Shown in pieces: positions 16,263-25,616 of a stretch of DNA of 64,000 nucleotides. The position numbers and the translations under genes are program-made. Position 1 is the first letter of the stretch. Every line of letters begins with the position of its first letter. The DNA lies in NCBI GenBank assembly GCA_947497315.1, contig CANMFX010000001.1, positions 1,240,001-1,304,000 of the forward strand, written 5' to 3'. Under the pieces are notes generated by a model. The model was not told the origin of the DNA. It ran no database searches and saw only the letters and a list, made by a program, of their open reading frames with translations. This DNA comes from an uncultured Sphingomonadaceae bacterium. Lineage in GTDB: Bacteria; Pseudomonadota; Alphaproteobacteria; Sphingomonadales; Sphingomonadaceae.

Positions 16263-17447
16263 ATGACCGGTTTGCAATATGATATCAGCGGAATTGGCGG
16301 CGACACCGGCGCAGCGTTATTATCGCTTCTGCCGGAAATCGCAGATCGGGCGGCGGAAACCGAAGAAGCACGCCGCCTTCCGGCTGATCTAGCACAGAAA
16401 ATGGCTGCTGCTGGTGCGTTTAACCTCTCCAAGCCGTCATCGCTGGGTGGTTTGCAATTGCCGCCGTTGGAATTCATGCAATTGATCGAAACGATTGCGG
16501 AAGCCGATGCCAGCGCTGGCTGGTGTGCGATGATTGCGGTTACCTCTACCCTAGGCGCAGCTTATCTGGACGAAACACCGGCCAAGGATATTTTTGGGCC
16601 GGATGATGTGATTACCGGCGGTGTTTTTGCTCCGATGGGTAAAGCAGAAGATATGGGTGATCATTATCTGCTTTCCGGTCAGTGGCAATGGGGATCCGGT
16701 TCGGCCAATTGCAGCTGGCTTGGCGGCGGCGCAATGATCACCAGGGATGGTGAGCTACAGAAATTTGATAATGGCGCGCCTTATCATCGCATGCTGTTCT
16801 TTCCGGTGAGCGAAGTAGCCTTTATCGACAGTTGGCATGTAGCCGGCATGAAAGGCACAGGTTCCGGTGATTTCAGCGTGGAAAACATCAAAGTTCCGAA
16901 GGATCGCTCTGTATCCTTTATAGCGGATCGTCCTCGCGATAGCGGCGCGCTTTACAAATTTCCCCTGTTCGGTCTGCTGGCATTGGGTGTTTCTTCTGTT
17001 GCTCTGGGTAATGCCAGAGCTGCTTTGGAAGAAATACGGTTGTTAGCGATTAACAAGAAAACACCAGGCGGTGGTCGCAGCATGGCTCAGCGGGCTACGG
17101 TTCAGGCTGATATTGCCCGCGCCACGGCACAGCTGGGCGGCGCGTTCAGCTTTCTGGAAGACGCCGTTGGAAAGTCCTGGAAAGAAGCACAGGGAAATGG
17201 GGATATTTCGGCGGAAGCTCGAGCAAATTTGCGGCTGGCCTGTGCCCATGCGACGGAGGCATCAGCTGAAGTCTGCAAGATCGCCTACACATTGGGCGGC
17301 GGCGGTGCGGTTTATTCCATTAGCAGTCTTCAACGCCGTTTCCGCGATGCTCATGTGGCGACCCAGCATATTGCCACCGCGCCCGCCGTGTTCGAGCTTG
17401 CCGGGCGCGTGTTGCTGGATCAGCCGGTTGATATGGCGATGCTATGA
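16263..17447 (+). CDS. Acyl-CoA dehydrogenase/flavin monooxygenase family protein
   Basis: A 394-residue acyl-CoA dehydrogenase-fold flavoprotein. The sequence resembles the class D flavin-dependent monooxygenase and hydroxylase side (HsaA, isobutylamine N-hydroxylase) more than beta-oxidation enzymes: the middle domain has SGQWQWGSGSANCSWLGGGA, and the C-terminus has HATEASAEVCKIAYTLGGGGAVY. If so it would use reduced flavin from a separate reductase and oxygen. The substrate is unknown. The gene is alone between divergent and convergent minus-strand genes. Confidence 0.75.
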   Translation: MTGLQYDISGIGGDTGAALLSLLPEIADRAAETEEARRLPADLAQKMAAAGAFNLSKPSSLGGLQLPPLEFMQLIETIAEADASAGWCAMIAVTSTLGAAYLDETPAKDIFGPDDVITGGVFAPMGKAEDMGDHYLLSGQWQWGSGSANCSWLGGGAMITRDGELQKFDNGAPYHRMLFFPVSEVAFIDSWHVAGMKGTGSGDFSVENIKVPKDRSVSFIADRPRDSGALYKFPLFGLLALGVSSVALGNARAALEEIRLLAINKKTPGGGRSMAQRATVQADIARATAQLGGAFSFLEDAVGKSWKEAQGNGDISAEARANLRLACAHATEASAEVCKIAYTLGGGGAVYSISSLQRRFRDAHVATQHIATAPAVFELAGRVLLDQPVDMAML

Positions 17448-17490
17448 TAGCGGTCTGAAATCAGTGTTTCATGCGGGTCGTTTTATGACC

Positions 17491-18729
17491 TTATACATCG
17501 TCCGCTGAGATCATTTCCTCGACATCGATCTCGCCGGTCATCACGGCAACTGTTGTCGCAATGGCTGCGTCGCCTGATACATTGGTCGTCGTGCGCATCA
17601 TGTCCATGATCCGGTCAACACCAGCAACAAAAGCGATGGTTTCGAGCGGAACGCCGACACTACCGAAGACGAGCGCCATCATGATGAGGCCAGCACCCGG
17701 AATGCCCGCCGCACCGATTGCGCCGAGTGTAGAGGTGATGGCGATTAGGACATAGTCACCGAAGCTCAGGTCCACGCCGAAAATCTGTGCGCCGAACAAG
17801 GTCGCCAGCCCCAGATACATGGCCGTGCCGTTCATGTTGATTGTTGCGCCCAGCGACACAACAAAGCTGGCTACGGAGTTGCTGACACCCAGATTGCGCT
17901 CCACACAGCGTAGTGTCACCGGCAGAGTCGCGTTGGACGAGGCCGTGGAATAGCTGACCGCAATTGCGTCAATAATACCGCGGAAGAAATCGATCACCGG
18001 CAGCTTGGCAACAAATTTGATCATTGCAGAATACATGACACCAATGATCAGCAAGCAGCCGAGATAGTTGAGGCCGACAAGCTGCGCCAGCGAGATAAGA
18101 GCATCGGGACCCAAAGTACCTGCGACCCATGCCATCAGGGCAAAGACGCCAAAGGGCGTCAGTTCCATGACGATCATTGTGACCTTTTGCATGACAATGG
18201 CACCACTGTCGAAAATCTTGGCAAGCGGTTTGCCATCCTCTTTGGCCATTAAAATGCCGATACCGATTAGCAGCGCGAATACGATCAACGGCAAAACCCG
18301 CACATCGGCCATGACCTGTACCGGACTGTCGGGAACGATCGAGAGGATCATATCAACAGCGGTGGTTTCATTGGGAGCCGGCGTTTCGCCTTTCTGGATG
18401 GCTGTGGTGTCGACACCTTTGCCGGGCGCAAAAAACGTGCCCAATGCCAGACCAAGCCATGCCGCAATCTGGCCGGTTATGATGAATAATATCATGGCGC
18501 GGCCGCCGACACTGCCCAGTTTTCTGAGGTCACCAAGCGCAGCGACACCTGCAACAAGCGAGAAGAAGATCAAGGGAACGACCAGCATCTTGATCGCCTT
18601 GATGAAGAAATCGCCGATCCATTTAATGGTTTCTGATTCCGGCCCCCAGATCAAACCGGTGATAACACCAAGAACCAGAGCTGCGATAACCCGCTGCCAA
18701 AGCGGTATTTTGAACCAGAATGACAGCAT
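17491..18729 (-). CDS. Dicarboxylate/amino acid:cation symporter (DAACS family)
   Basis: A 412-residue sodium- or proton-coupled symporter of the GltP/DctA family in the inner membrane. Family signatures are the serine-rich hairpin AVSYSTASSNATLPVTLRCVE, the NMNGTAMYLGLA helix and the ILTSTLGAIGAAGIPGAG-type hairpin, plus the MMRTTTNVSGDAA segment that binds substrate and sodium. The start at 18729 follows AGGGGTGG; an earlier in-frame ATG at 18759 lacks one. Glutamate, aspartate or C4-dicarboxylates are likely ligands. Confidence 0.93.
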   Translation of the reverse strand: MLSFWFKIPLWQRVIAALVLGVITGLIWGPESETIKWIGDFFIKAIKMLVVPLIFFSLVAGVAALGDLRKLGSVGGRAMILFIITGQIAAWLGLALGTFFAPGKGVDTTAIQKGETPAPNETTAVDMILSIVPDSPVQVMADVRVLPLIVFALLIGIGILMAKEDGKPLAKIFDSGAIVMQKVTMIVMELTPFGVFALMAWVAGTLGPDALISLAQLVGLNYLGCLLIIGVMYSAMIKFVAKLPVIDFFRGIIDAIAVSYSTASSNATLPVTLRCVERNLGVSNSVASFVVSLGATINMNGTAMYLGLATLFGAQIFGVDLSFGDYVLIAITSTLGAIGAAGIPGAGLIMMALVFGSVGVPLETIAFVAGVDRIMDMMRTTTNVSGDAAIATTVAVMTGEIDVEEMISADDV

Positions 18730-18804
18730 GTCACCACCCCTATTTATATTTTGCATCAACCTATCGTCGCAACCCAGTTACGGCAAGTGATTAGCGGCAA
18801 GTTG

Positions 18805-20604
18805 TCACATCGTGGAACTGATGGCCAGACAAGTGGCCAGCCCGACCCCAAAGGTAAGCGGGATACCGGCCTTGAAGAAATCGGTGAACCGGTAGTTGCC
18901 TGCCGCATAGACCAATGTGTTGGTTTGATAACCAATTGGCGTTGCGAAGCTGGCGGAGGCGGCGAACATCACTGCGATTACCAGCGGTCTTGGGTCCACG
19001 CCCAGATCCTGACCGAGCGCTATCACTATCGGTGTGATGATAATCGCAACGGCATTATTCGTAACAATCTCCGTCATGAATACTGACAGTACATAGATCG
19101 CAAAAACCAACGCCCATGGCGGCAGATCGCGAAGCCAGGGTGTAAGCTGATTAACGATCAAATCTACGCTGCCCGCCTGCTGCAAACCAAGGCCGACCGC
19201 CAGCATACCAAAAATCAGTACCAGCACATTGCCGTCAATCGACCCCCAGGCTTCCTCTGCATCAATACAGCGCGCAAGCAGGATCGCGCCCACTGCCAAT
19301 ATGGCTGCTACCGCAAGAGGAATGATGTTGAGCGCGGCCAAGGCAACCACAGCGACCAAAGCGCCAATCGCAATCGGGGCTCGATCTCGGCGAAAAGCAC
19401 GGATTTTGGTCTGACCCACACCAAAGAGATTGGGGTTTTCATACATCCGCTGAATATCCTTGCTGGACCCTGTCACCAGCAGGCGGTCAGCGGCGTGGAT
19501 GCGGGCGTTGGTAAGGTCCGATCGCGGCAAATTGCGATAGCGGGTCATGCCCAATATGCGGACGTTTAGCTGCCCAAGAAACGGAATATCGAACAGGCGG
19601 TTGCCGATACTGGGGTGGCCCGGGGCAACTGTTGCTTCCACCAGTTCCTCACCCAGTGGCCCAACATCACCAGACCGCACGATGCCGATTTTAAAGTCCT
19701 CTGAAGACCGCAGCGATATCAGTTCGGCGAGATCGAGCCGGACAACTATGCGATCACCGGCGCGCAATTCATGATGGTCGAGATCATGGCGGATATAGCT
19801 GCTGAGCCGTTTCACTGCGGAAACATTTACACTGGTCCGGCGAATAATCGGAACCTCCGAGAGCATTTTGCCAATCGCTGTTGATCGATTGCGGACAGTC
19901 AATTCGGTGAGAAAATCACTCTCATCGCTGCTCGAAAATTCCCCGCTTGCTTCTCCTTTTGGAAGCAGCCAGCTGCTGAACAAAACCATCATGATGGTGC
20001 CGGCAACAGCGGCAATCAGGCCATAAGGCGTAATTTCAAAAATGCCGAAGCCATCCATTCCGGTGTCACGGGCAACGGCGTCAACGATCAGGTTGGTGGA
20101 AGTACCGATAAGGGTAGTGGTCCCGCCCAATATGCAAATGAAGCTCAAAGGGATAAGCAGTTTTTTGGAAGATATGCCGGTCGCACGGGACAGGCGGATG
20201 ATGATCGGAATGAGTACCAGCACAACCGGCGTATTGTTCATGAAGGCAGAAGCGACAAATGCTCCCAGAAACATCTCTACAACCGCCAGTTTAGGGTGCT
20301 TTTTGGCGCGTTCGATAATGAAACCGGCGATCGCGTCAATCGTGCCCGTTCTCAGCAGCGCGCCGGAGAGTATGAACATGGCGGCAATAGTGATCGGTGC
20401 GGTGTTCGAAAAGACCGAGAATAGACCGTCTGAATCGATGATACCCAAAAAGAGAAAGGTGCAGGCTCCCAGCACGGCAACCACCGCGGCGGGAAAACGT
20501 TCCATGATGAAGCCGGCGAACAGAAAGCCCAATATGACAAGACCGATAATCGCCTTATGCGCTTGAATATAGTCATCAATGACATGAAGGACAAGGTCGA
20601 TCAT
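18805..20604 (-). CDS. SLC13/DASS-type permease with two RCK-C domains
   Basis: A 599-residue inner-membrane transporter. An N-terminal membrane half contains the NNTPVVLVLIPIII motif, and ILGGTTTLIGTSTNLI is the SLC13 helix-hairpin signature. Between the halves (about residues 205-380) sit two TrkA_C-like regulatory domains, then the second half with TEIVTNNAVAIIITPI and FATPIGYQTNTLVY. Uptake of sulfate, citrate or another anion is typical of this subgroup. It starts 18 bases after aroC. Confidence 0.9.
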   Translation of the reverse strand: MIDLVLHVIDDYIQAHKAIIGLVILGFLFAGFIMERFPAAVVAVLGACTFLFLGIIDSDGLFSVFSNTAPITIAAMFILSGALLRTGTIDAIAGFIIERAKKHPKLAVVEMFLGAFVASAFMNNTPVVLVLIPIIIRLSRATGISSKKLLIPLSFICILGGTTTLIGTSTNLIVDAVARDTGMDGFGIFEITPYGLIAAVAGTIMMVLFSSWLLPKGEASGEFSSSDESDFLTELTVRNRSTAIGKMLSEVPIIRRTSVNVSAVKRLSSYIRHDLDHHELRAGDRIVVRLDLAELISLRSSEDFKIGIVRSGDVGPLGEELVEATVAPGHPSIGNRLFDIPFLGQLNVRILGMTRYRNLPRSDLTNARIHAADRLLVTGSSKDIQRMYENPNLFGVGQTKIRAFRRDRAPIAIGALVAVVALAALNIIPLAVAAILAVGAILLARCIDAEEAWGSIDGNVLVLIFGMLAVGLGLQQAGSVDLIVNQLTPWLRDLPPWALVFAIYVLSVFMTEIVTNNAVAIIITPIVIALGQDLGVDPRPLVIAVMFAASASFATPIGYQTNTLVYAAGNYRFTDFFKAGIPLTFGVGLATCLAISSTM

Positions 20605-20622
20605 CTGATCAGGGCATCCACA

Positions 20623-21696
20623 TTACGCCAGGCCGCATTGCGCGCGATGCAACAGTTTTTGATCTGCGAGCACCAGCGCCATCATCGCCTCTACCACCGG
20701 CACGCCGCGTATGCCCACGCACGGGTCGTGGCGGCCTTTGGTGGTAATCTCGGTCGCTTCGCCATCGCGGGTGATCGTATCCACTGGTGTCAGGATAGAG
20801 CTGGTCGGTTTGAATGCCACACGGCAAAACACAGGTTGCCCTGTGGAAATGCCGCCCGCCGTTCCCCCGGCATGGTTGGATTCAAACCGCGGTCCTTCAT
20901 TTCCCGGGCGCATGGCGTCGGCATTATCTTCGCCGCGCAGGCGTGCAGCTGCAAAGCCGTCGCCTATCTCCACACCTTTTGTGGCGTTTATGGTCATCAT
21001 GGCAGCGGCGATTTCGCTGTCGAGCTTTGCATAGACGGGTGCGCCCCATCCGGCAGGAACGCCGGTTGCCTCACAAGCGATGATCGCGCCAAGGCTGCTG
21101 CCATCCTTGCGCGCGCCATCGACCAAAGCTTCCCACCGCTTGGCGGCGGCGGCATCAGGACAGAAAAACGGGTTATTGCCTATTTCTTGCGTCTCAAAAT
21201 TCGCCATATCAATTGCGTCACCGCCAATTTCGGCAACCCATGCGCGAACCGATACTTCCGGAATGGCAAGACGGGCGATTGCGCCTGCGGCCACACGCGC
21301 CGCTGTTTCGCGCGCGCTTGACCGGCCTCCGCCACGATAATCGCGAAAGCCATATTTGGCATCATAGGCATAATCAGCATGGCCGGGGCGATAGGCTTTG
21401 GCGACTTCGCTATAATCCTTGGACCGCTGGTCGACATTTTCGATCATCAGCGAAACAGGCGTGCCCGTGGTTTTGCCTTCGAATACGCCGGACAGAATTT
21501 TGACCTGATCGGGTTCCTGCCGCTGCGTCGTATATTTGGATTGGCCAGGGCGCCGGGCATCCAGAAACGGCTGGATGTCCGCTTCGCTCAGTTCCAGTCC
21601 AGGAGGACAGCCATCAACGACTGCGCCCAGCGCAGGCCCATGACTTTCCCCCCAAGTGGAAAAGCGAAATACACGGCCGAAACTGTTAAAACTCAT
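20623..21696 (-). CDS. aroC: Chorismate synthase
   Basis: Converts 5-enolpyruvylshikimate-3-phosphate to chorismate using reduced FMN, the last shikimate step. The 357 residues fit the short bacterial form. The three family signatures are visible: [18 protein letters not shown] at about 16, [20 protein letters not shown] at about 120 and a C-terminal [29 protein letters not shown]-type end, with both catalytic-site histidines in place. Short spacing to GNAT upstream and SLC13 downstream suggests co-transcription. Confidence 0.97.
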   Translation of the reverse strand: MSFNSFGRVFRFSTWGESHGPALGAVVDGCPPGLELSEADIQPFLDARRPGQSKYTTQRQEPDQVKILSGVFEGKTTGTPVSLMIENVDQRSKDYSEVAKAYRPGHADYAYDAKYGFRDYRGGGRSSARETAARVAAGAIARLAIPEVSVRAWVAEIGGDAIDMANFETQEIGNNPFFCPDAAAAKRWEALVDGARKDGSSLGAIIACEATGVPAGWGAPVYAKLDSEIAAAMMTINATKGVEIGDGFAAARLRGEDNADAMRPGNEGPRFESNHAGGTAGGISTGQPVFCRVAFKPTSSILTPVDTITRDGEATEITTKGRHDPCVGIRGVPVVEAMMALVLADQKLLHRAQCGLA

Positions 21697-21728
21697 ATAC
21701 CCTCATCTATTGGCCCACTTTTTTGTTT

Positions 21729-22232
21729 TTACAGGCGACCAAAGGCGGGCGCATATTCTGCTCGCCCTGACTGCGGCTTTTGGGCCGTCTCGTCAAGCCA
21801 GAGTGCTTGAAAATACGGACCGGCAAAAGGCGAGGCAAATGGCTTTGCATCCTCGACAGAAAAGCCGAAGCGTGAATAGTAGCCGGGGTTTCCAAGCAAT
21901 ATGATCAACTGCCAGTCCTGCGATTGCGCCCAACGAATGGCGGCTTGAACAAGCTGTGATCCTATACCTTCATGCTGACGATTGGGCGCGACAGCAACCG
22001 GCCCAAGGCCCAATGCCTTCATTGGCTGTTCGTCGGCTATGGTATCCATGGGACTAAGCGCTATGTGGCCGATTATCGCGCCATCCTCCTCGGCTACCTG
22101 AGAGAAGTATAGATCACCATCTTCCCGCAGCATATCGACAAGCCGTGCTTCAGCATCAGTTGCAAAAGCGGCTGCGTTTACAGCAAAGATGGATTTCTCG
22201 TCGCCAGGCTCCTCGGCTCTTAAAAGCATCAA
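21729..22232 (-). CDS. GNAT family N-acetyltransferase
   Basis: A 167-residue acetyl-CoA-dependent N-acetyltransferase. Motif A for acetyl-CoA binding is GLGPVAVAPNRQHEGIGSQLVQAAI at about 70-94 (the Q/RxxGxG/A loop as QHEGIG), with the helix LIILLGNPGYYSRFGF after it, a form common in the YhbS-like subgroup. Substrate unknown. The start lies four bases inside the fabI stop, so translation is probably coupled. Confidence 0.85.
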   Translation of the reverse strand: MMLLRAEEPGDEKSIFAVNAAAFATDAEARLVDMLREDGDLYFSQVAEEDGAIIGHIALSPMDTIADEQPMKALGLGPVAVAPNRQHEGIGSQLVQAAIRWAQSQDWQLIILLGNPGYYSRFGFSVEDAKPFASPFAGPYFQALWLDETAQKPQSGRAEYAPAFGRL

Positions 22233-23032
22233 TCCAGCGCGATATCCGGCGCATCTTCCTGTTTCATTCCGATCGTGTGATAACCTGCATCGACATGATG
22301 TGTCTCACCAGTGACGCCGGTTGATAGATCGGACAGGAAATAGAGCGCAGAAGATCCGACATCATCAATCGTCACATTGCGGCGCATAGGGGAGTTTAGC
22401 TCATTCCATTTCAGGATATAGCGAAAATCCCCGATGCCGGATGCGGCCAGGGTCTTGATCGGTCCCGCAGAAATCGCATTCACGCGGATACCATCTGGGC
22501 CAACATCATTGGCAAGATATTGCACCGATGTTTCCAGCGCCGCTTTGGCCACGCCCATGACGTTATAGTGCGGAATAACCTTTTCCGCGCCGTAATAGGA
22601 TAATGTAAGCATTGATCCACCGGGATTCATCATCGCGGCAGCACGCTTGGCAACGGCGGTAAAGCTGTAAACACTGATATTCATCGTCATCAGGAAATCA
22701 TCGAGGGTTACGTCAAAATATTTGCCGCGCAGGGCTTCTTTGTTGGTGAAGCCGATGGCGTGAACGACAAAGTCAATCGTGGGCCATTTTTCGGCCAGTT
22801 CAGCGAAAGTCTTGTCGAGCTGATCCATATCAGACACATCGCAATCCAACAGGAAATCACAGCCCAGTTCTTCGGCCAGCGGTTTGACACGCTTGGCCAT
22901 GACTTCACCCTGATAGCTGATCGCCAGTTCGGCCCCGGCTTCGGAGAGCTTTTTTGCAATGCCCCAGGCGAGCGATTTGTTATTCGCCAGACCCATGATC
23001 AGGCCGCGTTTGCCTTTCATCAGTTCATTCAT
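22229..23032 (-). CDS. fabI: Enoyl-[acyl-carrier-protein] reductase (NADH)
   Basis: Reduces trans-2-enoyl-ACP in the last step of each fatty-acid elongation cycle. The 267 residues carry the FabI N-terminal nucleotide fold GKRGLIMGLANNKSLAWGIAK and the catalytic Tyr-x6-Lys as YNVMGVAK, followed by SVQYLANDVGPDGIRVNAISAGPIKTLAASGI. The length and absence of a classic TGxxxGIG motif separate it from ordinary SDRs. A GNAT gene overlaps its end and aroC follows. Confidence 0.96.
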   Translation of the reverse strand: MNELMKGKRGLIMGLANNKSLAWGIAKKLSEAGAELAISYQGEVMAKRVKPLAEELGCDFLLDCDVSDMDQLDKTFAELAEKWPTIDFVVHAIGFTNKEALRGKYFDVTLDDFLMTMNISVYSFTAVAKRAAAMMNPGGSMLTLSYYGAEKVIPHYNVMGVAKAALETSVQYLANDVGPDGIRVNAISAGPIKTLAASGIGDFRYILKWNELNSPMRRNVTIDDVGSSALYFLSDLSTGVTGETHHVDAGYHTIGMKQEDAPDIALD

Positions 23033-23112
23033 TGCCAGTCCTTTTCACATGTAAAATTTGACCATCAATAGCGCTCATGCCGCTGATATTCCAGAAAATC
23101 ATCATCGCTTGT

Positions 23113-24057
23113 TCACAAGTCCGGTTCTTCGTGCTGCGGCCGGTCAGCCAGTGCGGCATTGAGCTCGGACCCGATAACCATGCCAAGGCCGATGAGATAG
23201 AAAAAAATCAACGTGATCATAACACCGGCAAGACTGCCATAGGTGAGTTGATAGTTGGCGGCATATTTCAGGAAGAGCGGCAGAAAGCCGGTGATAAGCA
23301 GCCACCAGCCGCTGATGAATACCGCGCCGGGCCATTTGGGATAAGCGCGCGGCCGATATTGGCGGGGCGTAAGAAGTCGGAACAAGAGATAGAGCGTGAT
23401 AAACAGGACCAGGAAGGGCAGGGCGCTGGACAGCGAAAACCATGTCGTGCTTTCCGCCAGATCCGGGAAATATCCTCCAAGAAATTCGCTAATCCCCGCC
23501 ACGACAAACTGCGCGCTAAGCGCCAACATTGCAAAAAACACTGACAGGATGATGAGACCGATGGAGGTCAGGCGATATTCCCAAAAAGCTCGCTGGGCCG
23601 TTACACCATAGGCGCGGTGCAGGATTTCACGGATGGTTTCGATCAGACTCGCCGTGGTCCACAGCCCAACCGCGGCACTGAACCACAATAACGGCCCGGT
23701 TCGCGCGCCCATCGCATCCTGGATCGGATCGTGCAGCGCGCCGGCGACAGAAGGTGGAACTGTCCTTAGAAACGCTTCGACAAAATCGATACCGATGGCG
23801 GTTTGGCCGATGCTGCCAGCAATGGCGGCTGCGACGATGAAGAAGGAAAATACGGCCAATAGCGCAAGATAGGCAAAATTCCCGGCGAAAGTGAAGCCAT
23901 CGGTATAGACACCCACCGCCGTCCGCTCGATGACGGAAACAACCCGGCGCAGTAAATGGCCCTCCGCCAGTGTCTTGGCTGCTTTCTCACTTTTCCGACC
24001 GGGCCGCGATGGCTCCTCACGCCGTGCTTCGGGGGAAAGAGGCGACGGGTCAGACAT
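23113..24057 (-). CDS. YihY/UPF0761 family membrane protein
   Basis: A 314-residue inner-membrane protein of the YihY/virulence factor BrkB family. Five or six transmembrane segments are visible between about 55 and 300, with family segments AGNFAYLALLAVFSFF, LIETIREILHRAYG and YGSLAGVMITLIFFYLIGLGMVIGSELNAAL. Formerly annotated as RNase BN, a role now considered wrong. The first 40 residues are polar and cytoplasmic. Function unknown. Confidence 0.9.
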   Translation of the reverse strand: MSDPSPLSPEARREEPSRPGRKSEKAAKTLAEGHLLRRVVSVIERTAVGVYTDGFTFAGNFAYLALLAVFSFFIVAAAIAGSIGQTAIGIDFVEAFLRTVPPSVAGALHDPIQDAMGARTGPLLWFSAAVGLWTTASLIETIREILHRAYGVTAQRAFWEYRLTSIGLIILSVFFAMLALSAQFVVAGISEFLGGYFPDLAESTTWFSLSSALPFLVLFITLYLLFRLLTPRQYRPRAYPKWPGAVFISGWWLLITGFLPLFLKYAANYQLTYGSLAGVMITLIFFYLIGLGMVIGSELNAALADRPQHEEPDL

Positions 24058-24075
24058 GAAAATATTCAGCCAAAA

Positions 24076-24996
24076 TCACACACCCATATCTGCGCGCGGG
24101 TTTTCACCATTTTCCCAGTCTTTCACAAACTCCGCCAGCTTTGAATCATCTTTCGGCAATGTGATCATCAATGTTACCAAATGGTCGCCGCGCCCGCCGG
24201 ATTTCTTGTGAAAACCTTTGTTCTTTAGACGCAGCGTCTTACCAGAGTCAGAGCCAGCGGGAATTGAAAGCATGACCGGACCATCTACGGTTGGCACTTT
24301 GATTTTGGCCCCTTCAACCGCTTCCTTCAGACTGATCGGCAGCTCCAGTTTCACATTGTCGCCATCACGCTCGTAAAAGGGGTGGCTGTTGATATGGATG
24401 GTCACAATGGCATCGCCATTGCCACCCGGACCTTGCCGTCCTTTGCCGCCAAGCCGCATTTGCGTGCCTTCCTCAACGCCTTTCGGCAGGCTGAGGTCAA
24501 TCGTCTTACCGTCTTCCAGAGTTATCCGCTGTTTTTCAAGCGTTGCGGCCGCAATGAACTCCACTTTCAATCGATAGGAAACATTGGCCCCTTTGGGTGG
24601 CGGCGCACTGCGTTGGCGAGAGCCGAATGGGCTGGAACTGCGTCCTCCGCCGCCAAACAACCCTTCAAATATGTCACCGAAATCTGCACCGCCATTGCCG
24701 AAATCAAATTGCTGACCCCCGGCGCCGCGTGAATAGGTGCCGCCGGGCCCGCCGCCGAAGCCAAAACCCGCAGGATTGCCATCAGCATCTATCTCTCCGC
24801 GATCAAATTGCGCGCGCTTGTCCTTGTCCAGCAGCAGGTCATAAGCCTTGGTGACGTCGGAAAACCTTTCCGTCGCCTTGGGGTTGTCCTTGTTACGGTC
24901 AGGATGCAGCTCTTTGGCAAGCTTGCGATAGGCGCTCTTAATCTCCTTCTCGCTTGCGCCCTTGGCCACGCCCAATGCCTGATACGGATCTGCCAT
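24076..24996 (-). CDS. DnaJ C-terminal domain co-chaperone (CbpA-like)
   Basis: A 306-residue Hsp40. The J domain occupies residues 1-67 with the HPD motif as LHPDRNKDNP; a Gly/Phe-rich linker at about 75-135 contains GFGFGGGPGG; the client-binding beta domains follow. The Cys-rich zinc finger of DnaJ is missing, so this is a type II/CbpA-like co-chaperone that stimulates DnaK. It stands between an ABA4-like gene and a YihY gene on the same strand. Confidence 0.93.
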   Translation of the reverse strand: MADPYQALGVAKGASEKEIKSAYRKLAKELHPDRNKDNPKATERFSDVTKAYDLLLDKDKRAQFDRGEIDADGNPAGFGFGGGPGGTYSRGAGGQQFDFGNGGADFGDIFEGLFGGGGRSSSPFGSRQRSAPPPKGANVSYRLKVEFIAAATLEKQRITLEDGKTIDLSLPKGVEEGTQMRLGGKGRQGPGGNGDAIVTIHINSHPFYERDGDNVKLELPISLKEAVEGAKIKVPTVDGPVMLSIPAGSDSGKTLRLKNKGFHKKSGGRGDHLVTLMITLPKDDSKLAEFVKDWENGENPRADMGV

Positions 24997-25066
24997 TATT
25001 TACCCTTTTCAATTCCTTATCTCTATCAAGATTGGAACCATATGCTGCTATTTCAACTTCAGTGTC

Positions 25067-25534
25067 TTATTGAGGTACTACGGCATCCGCAACTCTATTG
25101 TGACGCGAGAAACGCAGCAAAAGATAGAGGACGAGCCCCAAAGGCCCCAACATCAATACGAAAAACAATATGGGAACCTGAATCCAGCGGGCAAATCCGT
25201 ATTTATCCGCGTTGCGCGCAACCCAAATGCCGACGAACAGATCGAAAGCAAGAAAATGGATCCAGCCAATGGTCGCGCCGCCATCACTGGATAAAAGGGC
25301 CTGCACGCCGGCCAGACTGCTGAAACTTCCTTCACTGCTGCCGCCTTCTATCATGCCGGTCATCAGCGGGATGACGATAAGAGCATAAGTCAGCGCGAGT
25401 AAGCTTACCCCGCCATAGAAGACGCCCTTCATCACGATATCTCCGCCAAAATATTGACGCGGCGCAAAGGCGAGGATCAGCCACATGAGCAAGGCCCAAT
25501 TATTGCTTACGGTAAAGATTAGTTCCCAGCTCAT
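25067..25534 (-). CDS. ABA4-like membrane protein (DUF4281)
   Basis: A 155-residue membrane protein with four hydrophobic segments. The segment IGWIHFLAFDLFVGIWVARNAD and the ending LMLGPLGLVLYLLLRF are typical of the ABA4-like family, named after the plant protein needed for neoxanthin synthesis. The start at 25534 has GGGGG nine bases before; two earlier in-frame ATGs are less well placed. Whether it acts on carotenoids in this organism is not known from the sequence. Confidence 0.78.
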   Translation of the reverse strand: MSWELIFTVSNNWALLMWLILAFAPRQYFGGDIVMKGVFYGGVSLLALTYALIVIPLMTGMIEGGSSEGSFSSLAGVQALLSSDGGATIGWIHFLAFDLFVGIWVARNADKYGFARWIQVPILFFVLMLGPLGLVLYLLLRFSRHNRVADAVVPQ

Positions 25535-25616
25535 GATATGCATCCCCCTTTGTGCGATGGGGGAGGGGATTAGCATGAAAAACAGCACAGGGCTATTTCA
25601 TGTGCTGTCGCGGGTT